Source: Candidatus Nanoarchaeia archaeon (lineage in GTDB: Archaea > Nanobdellota > Nanobdellia > JAQUSD01). Taken from it: 32,557 nt of DNA. Shown here in pieces: positions 17,295 to 25,319 of this stretch (position 1 is the stretch's first letter; the number at the start of each line of letters is the position of its first letter). Below the pieces are notes generated by a model. That model saw only the letters and a program-made list of their open reading frames with translations. It was not told where the DNA came from and did no database searches. The position numbers and the translations under genes are program-made. Where the stretch lies: contig JAQUSD010000007.1 of the NCBI GenBank assembly GCA_028715295.1, forward strand, positions 1 through 32,557, given 5' to 3'.

Positions 17295-18445
17295 TGAAAA
17301 TCTACCTTGACAATGCAGCTTCAACAAAAGTCAGCAAAGAAGTACTTGAAGAAATGAAGCCTTATTTTTCAAAAGAATATGGAAACGCTTCCTCGCTCCA
17401 TGATTTCGGGCAAAGAGCAAAAAAAGCGCTTGAAAAGTCCAGAAGGATAATTGCTGAATCAATTAATGCAGAAACAGAGGACATTGTGTTTACATCTGGT
17501 GGAACTGAATCAAACAATTTTGCATTAAAGGGTGTTGCATTTGCAAACAAAGAAAAAGGAAATCACATAATAACTTCATCAATAGAACATGACTGTGTTA
17601 TAAATTCATGCAGATGGCTTGAAAAACAGGGATTTAAAATCACCTATCTGCCAGTGGATAAAGACGGATTTGTTTCTCCAGAAGATGTTGAAAAAGCAAT
17701 CACAAAGAAAACAATACTTGTTTCAGTTATGCATGCAAACAATGAGGTTGGGACAATAGAGCCGATAAAAGAAATAGGGAGAGTGTGCAGGAAAAATAAT
17801 GTATATTTTCACAGCGATGCATGCCAGACATACACAAAAATTCCTATTGATGTTCAGGAAATGAATATTGATTTACTAACAATCAACAGCCATAAAATAC
17901 ATGGGCCAAAAGGAGTCGGAGCATTATATATTAGAAAAGGTGTCAGAATAGAACCGCTTATGCATGGGGGTGGACATGAGTTTAAAAAAAGAAGCGGAAC
18001 TGAAAACATCCCCGGGATTGTAGGCTTTGCAAAAGCAGTTGAAACAGCAAAGAAATCAGACATCACTCACATGACTAAATTAAGAGATTATCTGATAAAT
18101 GAAATAGAGAAAAGAATATCAGAAATCATACTTAACGGTCCAAAGGGTGAAAAAAGACTCTGCAATAATGTAAACTTTTCATACAGGTTTATTGAAGGAG
18201 AATCAATACTAATGAGATTAAATGAAAAAGGAGTTATGGTTTCAACAGGAAGTGCATGCTCCTCAAATTCGCTTGAAGCTTCACATGTGCTTTTGGCTAT
18301 GGGAAGAAAACATGAAGATGCTCATGGGAGTATAAGGATGAGTTTGAGCAGAGACAATACTTTGGAAGAAATAAAATATGTTGTGAATCAAACTGAAAAA
18401 ACAGTTTCGGACTTAAGAAAGATGAGTCCGTTGTGGAATAGGTGA
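17294..18445 (+). CDS. nifS: Cysteine desulfurase (NifS/IscS family)
   Basis: IYLDNAASTKVSKEV, FTSGGTESNNFALKG, NSHKIHGPKGVGALYIRKG, STGSACSSNSLEASHVLLAMG. Confidence 0.96.
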   Translation: MKIYLDNAASTKVSKEVLEEMKPYFSKEYGNASSLHDFGQRAKKALEKSRRIIAESINAETEDIVFTSGGTESNNFALKGVAFANKEKGNHIITSSIEHDCVINSCRWLEKQGFKITYLPVDKDGFVSPEDVEKAITKKTILVSVMHANNEVGTIEPIKEIGRVCRKNNVYFHSDACQTYTKIPIDVQEMNIDLLTINSHKIHGPKGVGALYIRKGVRIEPLMHGGGHEFKKRSGTENIPGIVGFAKAVETAKKSDITHMTKLRDYLINEIEKRISEIILNGPKGEKRLCNNVNFSYRFIEGESILMRLNEKGVMVSTGSACSSNSLEASHVLLAMGRKHEDAHGSIRMSLSRDNTLEEIKYVVNQTEKTVSDLRKMSPLWNR

Positions 18446-18451
18446 TATGAA

Positions 18452-18841
18452 ATGGAATATTCAAAAAAAGTTATGGAACATTTTACAAAACCAAAGAATA
18501 TGGGTGAGATTAAAAACCCTGACGGTATAGGAACTGTGGGGAATCCTGTGTGTGGAGACTTGATGAAAATAACAATCAAGGTTTCCAAGAATAAAAAAGG
18601 TAAAGAAGTAATCAAAGATGTCAAATTCAAGACATTCGGATGCGCGGCTGCTGTAGCAACTTCTTCAATGGTTACTGAACTTGCAAAAGGCAAAACACTT
18701 AATGAAGCAGAAAAAATAACAAGAAATGATGTTGCTGAATCACTTGAAGGACTTCCTCCACTAAAGATGCACTGTTCTAATCTGGCATCTGATGCATTAA
18801 AGGAAGCAATAAAAGATTACAGGAAAAAGAAGAATAAATAA
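18452..18841 (+). CDS. iscU: Fe-S cluster scaffold protein IscU/NifU N-terminal type
   Basis: Three conserved Cys: GNPVCGDLM, KTFGCAAAVATSSM, KMHCSNLASDAL. Confidence 0.95.
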   Translation: MEYSKKVMEHFTKPKNMGEIKNPDGIGTVGNPVCGDLMKITIKVSKNKKGKEVIKDVKFKTFGCAAAVATSSMVTELAKGKTLNEAEKITRNDVAESLEGLPPLKMHCSNLASDALKEAIKDYRKKKNK

Positions 18842-18851
18842 GAATATATTA

Positions 18852-19178
18852 TTAACTGCGCTCAGACACTACTCTTTTTGATTCTTTTTTACAAATTCCA
18901 CAGGAATAAACCAAACCAGATTCTCCTTGCCTTGTGCAGAGCTCATTAATGCTGTCAATTTCCCTAAAACCAAGAACAAGATTGCAGTTTGGGCAGGTGT
19001 AATAACCATTAAACAAAATTTCATTGTTTACAAAAATATATCCATCCACAAGAGTTCCATCTCCGCTTCTGTCAGTAATAACAATGTCTCCATCAATGTA
19101 TTCTTTCAAATAATCAACAAGTTCGTCAAGATTCTCAAAAGTTTTTTTAATAGGTTTTTTTGAACATTCGTTTTCCAT
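18852..19178 (-). CDS. Conserved-looking small zinc-ribbon protein of unknown function (start MENECSKK)
   Basis: YTCPNCNLVLGF...YSCGICKKE paired Cys motifs; ORF track start at 19217 is probably too long. Confidence 0.6.
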   Translation of the reverse strand: MENECSKKPIKKTFENLDELVDYLKEYIDGDIVITDRSGDGTLVDGYIFVNNEILFNGYYTCPNCNLVLGFREIDSINELCTRQGESGLVYSCGICKKESKRVVSERS

Positions 19179-19230
19179 AATATAAAAAGAATAGCATAAA
19201 AATATAAAAATATCCAAAAAAAGAAAAAAG

Positions 19231-19740
19231 TTATTTTTTAGATTTTTTTCTGGATTTTGAAGGTTTTACAGCAATCTTCTTTTTTGCCCTGATTGTTTTG
19301 GTTTTTATAGTCTTTGTAGGCATAGGATATTTTTTACTTACTATTATCTCCAATATCCCATTTTCAAGTCTTGTCTTTACTGACTTAGCATCAACTTCCT
19401 CAGGGAAAGTCATCATTTTCCTAAATTTATTAACCATGGCCTTTGTCTCATGCATCTGTTTCCCGACTTTTTCTGCAACCTTCCTTGCTGTTGCTTCAAG
19501 CTCCATGCTTTTTTCATTTATATAAAGCATAACCTCTTCTTTTTTAATCCCTGGAAGCTCGACTTTTACAACATACCTGTTGCCCATATCTTGGGTATGA
19601 ACTCTTGGGAGCCTTATGCCTGTTTTCAAATCCTTAAGTGTCTTTCCCATCTGTTCGTTGAATCTTTTTCTCATATTCGCCATTTCTTCCTTCATCCTTT
19701 TGAATTCCTTTTCAAAATCACTGAATAAGTCATCAAACAT
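19231..19740 (-). CDS. Hsp20/alpha-crystallin family small heat shock protein
   Basis: YVVKVELPGIKKEEVMLYINEKSMELEATA ... FRKMMTFPEEVDAKSVKTRLENGILEIIVSK. Confidence 0.93.
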   Translation of the reverse strand: MFDDLFSDFEKEFKRMKEEMANMRKRFNEQMGKTLKDLKTGIRLPRVHTQDMGNRYVVKVELPGIKKEEVMLYINEKSMELEATARKVAEKVGKQMHETKAMVNKFRKMMTFPEEVDAKSVKTRLENGILEIIVSKKYPMPTKTIKTKTIRAKKKIAVKPSKSRKKSKK

Positions 19741-19840
19741 AGTTTATCACCTAATAAATAATAATGATTTTTTACTTTAAAAATTTCCTGATTTATGATA
19801 TTGACAAGATTTAAATAAATAGAACTCCAAAGAAAGTTCT

Positions 19841-20083
19841 ATGAAAGAAGTTGGAGAAATAACAAGAACCTTTGACAAAATAGGCGTTGCTGTTGTCAAA
19901 GTTTCAGGAAATATAAAACAGGGTGATAAAATAAAAATCAAAGGTTCTTCAACTGACTTTGAACAGACTGCAGGCTCAATGCAGATTGACAAAACCCCAA
20001 TAAAAGAAGCGAAAAAGGGGCAGATGATTGGGCTTAAGGTAAATAACAAAGTCAAAGCTGGGGATAAAATCTATACTATTTAA
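19841..20083 (+). CDS. Stand-alone EF-Tu domain II-like beta-barrel protein
   Basis: GEITRTFDKIGVAVVKVSGNIKQGDKIKIKGSSTDFEQTAGSMQIDKTPIKEAKKGQMIGLKVNNKVKAGDKIY; typical translation-factor domain II pattern without G domain. Confidence 0.8.
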   Translation: MKEVGEITRTFDKIGVAVVKVSGNIKQGDKIKIKGSSTDFEQTAGSMQIDKTPIKEAKKGQMIGLKVNNKVKAGDKIYTI

Positions 20084-20148
20084 GTTTTATCGGACAGCAA
20101 GGACAACAACAGGTAATTCTTTTTATAATAAACCACATAGAGTTATTT

Positions 20149-20319
20149 ATGAAAACAAATTGGACAAGGTGCACTAAATGTGGCTGGCATCAGAAAACAA
20201 ATTCAAGAAAAAAGGTAGTATGCCACAAGTGCAATTCCTCTTACAATTATAACCCCATGTACCCTGAAACAAAAATTCCAATGGGATTTCTTACATACAG
20301 ATTATTAGAAAAAATATAA
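20149..20319 (+). CDS. 56-aa small zinc-finger protein (not in ORF track)
   Basis: MKTNWTRCTKCGWHQKTNSRKKVVCHKCNSSYNYNPMYPETKIPMGFLTYRLLEKI*; CxxC...CxxC. Confidence 0.65.
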   Translation: MKTNWTRCTKCGWHQKTNSRKKVVCHKCNSSYNYNPMYPETKIPMGFLTYRLLEKI

Positions 20320-20358
20320 TAGCAAAATTTATTATACATTAAAATTATAATTTATATT

Positions 20359-21636
20359 ATGATAGAATACAAAGACTTTCTAAATCTTAAGTACACACCA
20401 AAAAAAGATGATTTAATTGTTTTATTTAAAATAAAGCCGTCAAAGGGATTTTCGATGAAAGATGCTTCATCAAGAGTTGCATCAGAATCAAGCAACGGCA
20501 CATGGGCTGCACTTTTTCCCCCAGAACACATCAAAGAATTAAGCGCGCAATGCTATGATATTAAAGGAAATTATGCAAAAATTGCTTATCCAGGTGACTT
20601 ATTTGAACAAGGAAATATGCCTCAGATTCTTAGTTCAATAGCAGGAAACATATTCGGCATGAAAGCTGTTGACGGATTAAGAATTGAAGATGTAAAATGG
20701 CCTGAAAAAATAATAAAATCATTTATGCATCCTCAGTTCGGAATTGAAGGCGTAAGAAAAATCATGAAAATAAAAAAACGTCCGATTACAGCAACAGTTC
20801 CAAAACCAAAAGTAGGTTATTATGCTGAAGAACATGCAAAAATAGGATATGACTTATGGCTTGGCGGGGTTGATTTATTAAAGGATGATGAAAATCTATC
20901 AAACCAAAAATTCAATCCTTTTGAAAAACGCCTCAGATTGTCTATGAAAATGAGGGAAAAAGCAGAAAAGGAAACCGGAGAAAAAAAAAGCTACCTTGTG
21001 AACATAACTGCTGAAACAGATGAAATGGTAAAAAGAGCGAAAATGGCAAAAGACTATGGAAATGAATATGTTATGATTGATATTCTTACAGCAGGCTGGG
21101 CTTCTGTCCAGACTGTAAGAAAAAAATGCCAAGACTTAAAATTAGCAATACACGCCCACAGGGCTTTCCATGCATCATTTGACAGAAATCCAAATCATGG
21201 TATGGCAATGAAAGTTTTATGCGAAATAGCAAGAATACAGGGTGTTGACCAAATACATATTGGTGGTATGGGAAAACTTGCTGGAGAAAAAGAAGAAATA
21301 AAAGAAAACTGGACTAAGTGTTCATCAAGCTCAAACAATGAAACTAAAAATATGCTTGAACAGAACTGGTTTGGAACAAAACCGATTCTTGGAGTCTGTT
21401 CAGGAGGACTTCATGTTGGCATAGTTGAAAGACTTTTTAACATGCTTGGTACAGATATTGCGATTCAGGTTGGCGGAGGAGTTCTTGGACATCCGGATGG
21501 AGTACTTGCAGGTGCAAAAGCACTAAGACAAAGCATTGATGCGTACATGAGCAAAATCCCCCTTAAAGAATATGCTGAAAAACACAAAGAACTAAAAACT
21601 GCATTAAATAGCTGGGGATATGAAACTCCTATTTAA
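20359..21636 (+). CDS. rbcL: Ribulose-1,5-bisphosphate carboxylase/oxygenase large chain, archaeal form III type
   Basis: ASESSNGTWAALFP, GNIFGMKAVDGLRIEDV, TATVPKPKVGY, GGVDLLKDDENL, IHAHRAFHASFDRNPNHG, MGKLAG, CSGGLHVG, QVGGGVLGHPDG; carbamylated Lys (KDDE) and other catalytic positions retained. Confidence 0.95.
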   Translation: MIEYKDFLNLKYTPKKDDLIVLFKIKPSKGFSMKDASSRVASESSNGTWAALFPPEHIKELSAQCYDIKGNYAKIAYPGDLFEQGNMPQILSSIAGNIFGMKAVDGLRIEDVKWPEKIIKSFMHPQFGIEGVRKIMKIKKRPITATVPKPKVGYYAEEHAKIGYDLWLGGVDLLKDDENLSNQKFNPFEKRLRLSMKMREKAEKETGEKKSYLVNITAETDEMVKRAKMAKDYGNEYVMIDILTAGWASVQTVRKKCQDLKLAIHAHRAFHASFDRNPNHGMAMKVLCEIARIQGVDQIHIGGMGKLAGEKEEIKENWTKCSSSSNNETKNMLEQNWFGTKPILGVCSGGLHVGIVERLFNMLGTDIAIQVGGGVLGHPDGVLAGAKALRQSIDAYMSKIPLKEYAEKHKELKTALNSWGYETPI

Positions 21637-21639
21637 AAA

Positions 21640-21885
21640 TTAAATAAGTTTCTTTCCTTTTTCATCTTTTATATGGATTATATTTACAGGGCATTTTTCA
21701 GCTGCTTCTTTATTGCATGACAAATCTTTTTCATCTATGATTAATTCAAAATTTTCTCCTTTTTTCTTTGAACCCTTAAGCTTAGATTTTCCATCAGAAT
21801 CCATTTCCCAGAACTTGTCACACACAGAAGCGCATGCACCACAGCCTATGCATTTTTCCCTTTCCTGCCATACTGTGTATTTCAT
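21640..21885 (-). CDS. Ferredoxin, single [4Fe-4S] type
   Basis: KCIGCGACASVCDKFWEMD ... SCNKEAAEKCPVNIIHI. Confidence 0.9.
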   Translation of the reverse strand: MKYTVWQEREKCIGCGACASVCDKFWEMDSDGKSKLKGSKKKGENFELIIDEKDLSCNKEAAEKCPVNIIHIKDEKGKKLI

Positions 21886-21911
21886 AAAAAATCTAAGAAT
21901 AATTTCTTATT

Positions 21912-21968
21912 TAATCTTTACTATTATTTTTAATCTTTACTATTATTTTTAATCTTTACTATTATTGT
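21912..21968. repeat. 19-bp tandem repeat x3
   Basis: taatctttactattatttt at 21912, 21931, 21950 (last copy ends attattgt). Confidence 0.92.
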
Positions 21969-22240
21969 TTTATTATTTTAATGGCAAAACCTTTTGTAAG
22001 TGATTCAGCAACTTTATTTCTTGCAGAAGAAATTATCCTGTTAAATGTTGGCTGTGAAACCCCCATTTTTTCAGCACATTCTTCCTGCTTAAGCCCTTCT
22101 GCATCAGCAAGCCTCAATGCCTCAAGCTCATCCATTTTTAATTCAACTTCCTTTAACTCACTAATTGGTATTCCTGCTGGCTTATAATATACTGCATTTG
22201 GTTCAAATACAATTCTTCTTCTTTTAAAAGGACGCACCAT
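21962..22240 (-). CDS. DUF134 family predicted DNA-binding protein
   Basis: MVRPFKRRRIVFEPNAVYYKPAGIPISELKEVELKMDELEALRLADAEGLKQEECAEKMGVSQPTFNRIISSARNKVAESLTKG. Confidence 0.92.
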   Translation of the reverse strand: MVRPFKRRRIVFEPNAVYYKPAGIPISELKEVELKMDELEALRLADAEGLKQEECAEKMGVSQPTFNRIISSARNKVAESLTKGFAIKIIKQ

Positions 22241-22289
22241 TATAATCCATAAAACCTAGTTTGTTTTAAAGTTTTTGAAAAGAAAGAAA

Positions 22290-22520
22290 TTATTCTTTCT
22301 TTTCAAGTTCTTTTAATCTCTTATTAATCGCTTCCAAGTCCTTTTCCATGAAGTCTTTTCTTTGTTCAAGGAATTCTTTTTCATCTGGTTGAACTGCAAA
22401 ACCAGCTCCGTATCCTCTCCCCAAACCTCGTCCTAATCCTCTTCCACATGGGCCTCTTCCTCTACCATAGCATGTCCAGTTAGTTTCTCCATAAGGGCCT
22501 GTTCCATCTCCTCTAGGCAT
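22290..22520 (-). CDS. DUF5320-like Gly/Arg-rich protein (start MPRGDGTGPYG)
   Basis: MPRGDGTGPYGETNWTCYGRGRGPCGRGLGRGLGRGYGAGF plus C-terminal coiled coil; GGAGGTGA Shine-Dalgarno just upstream of the ATG at 22520. Confidence 0.82.
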   Translation of the reverse strand: MPRGDGTGPYGETNWTCYGRGRGPCGRGLGRGLGRGYGAGFAVQPDEKEFLEQRKDFMEKDLEAINKRLKELEKKE

Positions 22521-22540
22521 TGTTTTCACCTCCATTTTAT

Positions 22541-22558
22541 TATGAATATATATTCATA
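22541..22558. promoter_or_regulatory. 18-bp perfect palindrome in the divergent promoter region
   Basis: TATGAATATATATTCATA equals its reverse complement; sits between DUF5320 (minus) and the plus-strand gene at 22631. Confidence 0.6.
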
Positions 22559-22630
22559 TAACTTATATATAAATATTACGGATTATTATTCATAACAGAT
22601 TTTATTAAACAAAAGAGTCTAGTTTAAAAC

Positions 22631-22954
22631 ATGGATAAAGAAGTAGAAAACATGTTTGATTCGTTCAAGAACAAAAAAATAGCCAAATATCACAAAAGAT
22701 GGCTTTCAAGATTTGTTATCCAGTACAGAAAAAAAGGACAGCTTTCTGAAAAGCAGATGGAATTACTAAAAAACATATACAAAATTTATCAAAATCAGGT
22801 TATTTGTTATAAATGTAATCAGGGCATTGGTGGAAATAAATTCTATGAAAATGTAGAAACCAAAAAAAGATTATGTCCAGACTGCATGATTAAATTAATC
22901 AATGAAACAAAGGACAAAGAAGAACTTAAAAAGTTTAAAATTTCTAAGAAATAA
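22631..22954 (+). CDS. Hypothetical protein with zinc-finger motif
   Basis: 107-aa ORF; VICYKCNQGIGGNKFYENVETKKRLCPDCMIKL. Confidence 0.65.
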   Translation: MDKEVENMFDSFKNKKIAKYHKRWLSRFVIQYRKKGQLSEKQMELLKNIYKIYQNQVICYKCNQGIGGNKFYENVETKKRLCPDCMIKLINETKDKEELKKFKISKK

Positions 22955-22991
22955 ATACTATTATAAACCATAGCATAAATTCTATTTAGTT

Positions 22992-23924
22992 ATGGAAACA
23001 GTCATAGTTTCATTTATAGGAAGAAAAGAAACTGCTTTAATGCTAGGAAAAAGTTCAACAAAAAGTGATGTTGAAATACACCATTACATTGACAAAGGCA
23101 AAAATCTGACAATTGTAAACCCTATAGGTTACCCTGATAAGTTATACCCTTTATTTGTTGCTCTAAATATAAGCGATTTAACATTAATTGAAATAAATGA
23201 GCTTAATAAGGAATTAGGAGAAACAATAATTGCCTGTGATTTTCTAAAAAAGAAGGGAATGTTTCTTGTTGATGTTTCAAAACAGCACCTGATGGACAGT
23301 ATAAAAAATATGATTAATACAACTAACTTACAAAACTGGGAGTTTATTGTAATAAATGAAAAAAGTGATTACTCAAAACTAAAAGAAAAATTAATGGCTC
23401 TTGAAACTGAAAAATCTAATTACACAAAAATAACAATTGACCATGTCTTTAATGTAAAGGGAGTTGGTGTAGTTGTCCTTGGTGTTCTCCATGGAGGAGA
23501 AATATCTTCAAGAGAAAACATAACACTTTATCCAGATAAAAAAGAAATACAGATTAAATCTATTCAAGAAAATGATATCGATTTAAGAGATATAAAAGCA
23601 AAGGCGCGTGTAGGTTTAAGCTTAAAGAACTGCACTGCTGAGGAACTTTCAAGAAATTCAGTTCTTTCAGGAAAAAATTTAGAAGTAAAATCAGAATTAA
23701 AAGGGAAATTAAACAAATCTTCTTTTTTTAAGGAAGAACTTAAATCAGGAAACCAGATAACTTTAATTTCAGGGCTTCAGGAAATTTCATGCATATATGA
23801 AGAAGATAATTCTGAAATAAAAATAAAATGCATAAAACCATTTACAATAACTGAAGAAAAAATCATTCTTGTAAGAAAAGATTCCGGCTCAATGAGAATA
23901 ATTGGAGAATTTATTTTAAATTAA
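22992..23924 (+). CDS. SelB/EF-Tu-like protein with degenerate G domain (predicted pseudo-GTPase)
   Basis: TIVNPIGYPDKLYPLFVALNISDLTLIEIN mimics the G3 region; IDHVFNVKGVGVVVLGVLHGGEISSRENITLYP...VQIKSIQ-type domain II; canonical P-loop and NKxD are absent. Confidence 0.7.
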   Translation: METVIVSFIGRKETALMLGKSSTKSDVEIHHYIDKGKNLTIVNPIGYPDKLYPLFVALNISDLTLIEINELNKELGETIIACDFLKKKGMFLVDVSKQHLMDSIKNMINTTNLQNWEFIVINEKSDYSKLKEKLMALETEKSNYTKITIDHVFNVKGVGVVVLGVLHGGEISSRENITLYPDKKEIQIKSIQENDIDLRDIKAKARVGLSLKNCTAEELSRNSVLSGKNLEVKSELKGKLNKSSFFKEELKSGNQITLISGLQEISCIYEEDNSEIKIKCIKPFTITEEKIILVRKDSGSMRIIGEFILN

Positions 23925-23959
23925 AAAGATTTAAAATAAACAAAAAATTCTAATTAAAT

Positions 23960-24250
23960 ATGGTGCAGGTTATTAAAAAAAGTAAAAAGAAAGAAGCTTT
24001 CAAACCGGCAAAGATAGTTAGAGCATGTAAAAGATCCGGATGCCCTGAACCAATAGCAAAAACAATTGCTTCTGAAGTCTCAAAGAAGCTCAAGGGAAGA
24101 AAGATTGTTACATCAACTGCAATAAAACAGATGGTTTTCTCAATGCTGATGAAAGTTGAGAAAGTAAGAAAGAGCTGGATGATGTTTGAACAAAGAAAAA
24201 GGGCAAAGAAAAAACCTATGAAAGCTAAGGCAAAAAAGAAAAAGAGGTGA
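23960..24250 (+). CDS. Stand-alone ATP-cone domain protein with Lys/Arg-rich C-terminal tail
   Basis: VQVIKKSKKKEAFKPAKIVRACKRSGCPEPIAKTIASEVSKKLKGRKIVTSTAIKQMVFSML; tail KRAKKKPMKAKAKKKKR. Confidence 0.8.
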   Translation: MVQVIKKSKKKEAFKPAKIVRACKRSGCPEPIAKTIASEVSKKLKGRKIVTSTAIKQMVFSMLMKVEKVRKSWMMFEQRKRAKKKPMKAKAKKKKR

Positions 24251-24328
24251 ATAAAACCTTAAATTGTTTGTTGTCTTAAACCTAATTTTAATTTTATTAA
24301 AATAAATATTAAAAATAAAAACAAAATT

Positions 24329-24610
24329 TTATTTTTTAAGTTCCATTACTTCTTGTTTGGCTTTTTCATTTTCCTGCACCTGTTCTTTATCTCTTTCAAG
24401 CAGAAGTGTCTGAAATTCACCAATATGTGTTTTTTCTTCCTTGGCAATGTCAAGAAGAAGTTTTTTAAGAACAGGATTCTGCGCTGTTGCAGCCATTTGT
24501 TCATAAAGGTTAACTGCATCAAGTTCTGCTATCATGCCCATTCTTATAATTTCATTGTCAATGTTTTCTTTTTTTACTTTCTTCAAATCAATAGGTATCT
24601 GAGATAACAT
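24329..24610 (-). CDS. Short ferritin-like (encapsulated-ferritin/EncFtn-type half-ferritin) protein
   Basis: 93 aa; MGMIAELDAVNLYEQMAATAQNPVLKKLLLDIAKEEKTHIGEFQTLLLERD with E...EExxH iron-ligand pattern. Confidence 0.75.
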   Translation of the reverse strand: MLSQIPIDLKKVKKENIDNEIIRMGMIAELDAVNLYEQMAATAQNPVLKKLLLDIAKEEKTHIGEFQTLLLERDKEQVQENEKAKQEVMELKK

Positions 24611-24656
24611 TTAATCCACCTTAACATAAGAAACGCGTTTATTTATTTAAACCTGT

Positions 24657-25313
24657 TCATCTGCTCCTAACAACATTTATTCTATAACAATATTTACTTA
24701 CAGGACATTTTGAACACAGGGGAATTTGTGGTTTACAGAGGTTCTGCCCGAATACAACTAAAAATTCACTTATTTCCCTCCAGTATTTCTTAGGAAGTTT
24801 TTTTCTCAATTCCTTTTCTGTTTTTTCAGGTGTTTTAGTTGAAACATACCCAAATCTGTTCATAATCCTATGTACATGCGTATCAACATAAACTGCGTCT
24901 TTGTTAAAAACAACAGAAGAAACTAAATTTGCAGTTTTTCTGCCAACACCAGGTAATCTTATTAATTCTTCAACTGAACAAGGTATTCTTCCATTGAATT
25001 CTTTATCAACAACTGAAGCCAGTTTTTTCAGATTTTTAGATTTTGTTTTGTAATAATTAACAGGTTTTATTATTTTTTCAATCTGTTTTAACGAAAGCTT
25101 ATTTAATCCCTTTAAATTTCCTGCTTTTGAGAACAATTGCTCTGAAACTCTTGCAGTTGTTTCATCCCTGGTTCTTGCAGATAAGATTGTAGAAACAAGA
25201 GTTCTGTAATCTTCATTTGTTCTTACTTTAACAAGATGTGCATAAGGAGTGTCATATTTTTTAGTTTCCTTTTTCAAAATTGAATAAATCTTACCTATCT
25301 GCACTTCTTTCAT
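24657..25313 (-). CDS. nth: Endonuclease III (HhH-GPD DNA glycosylase/AP lyase)
   Basis: LIRLPGVGRKTANLVSSVVF...VDTHVHRIMNRFG and C-terminal Fe-S motif CKPQIPLCSKCPVSKYC. Confidence 0.95.
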   Translation of the reverse strand: MKEVQIGKIYSILKKETKKYDTPYAHLVKVRTNEDYRTLVSTILSARTRDETTARVSEQLFSKAGNLKGLNKLSLKQIEKIIKPVNYYKTKSKNLKKLASVVDKEFNGRIPCSVEELIRLPGVGRKTANLVSSVVFNKDAVYVDTHVHRIMNRFGYVSTKTPEKTEKELRKKLPKKYWREISEFLVVFGQNLCKPQIPLCSKCPVSKYCYRINVVRSR

Positions 25314-25319
25314 GAAACA

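Noticed and set aside
20359-21636. RuBisCO-like protein (form IV) interpretation
   Set aside because: All main catalytic positions (carbamyl Lys, Mg ligands, loop 6 Lys, SGG, GGG) are present, which favours a true RuBisCO despite the loop 6 change.
24251-24328. AT-rich convergent gap as a small RNA gene
   Set aside because: Only T/A-rich terminator-like sequence; no stable structure or conserved box seen.
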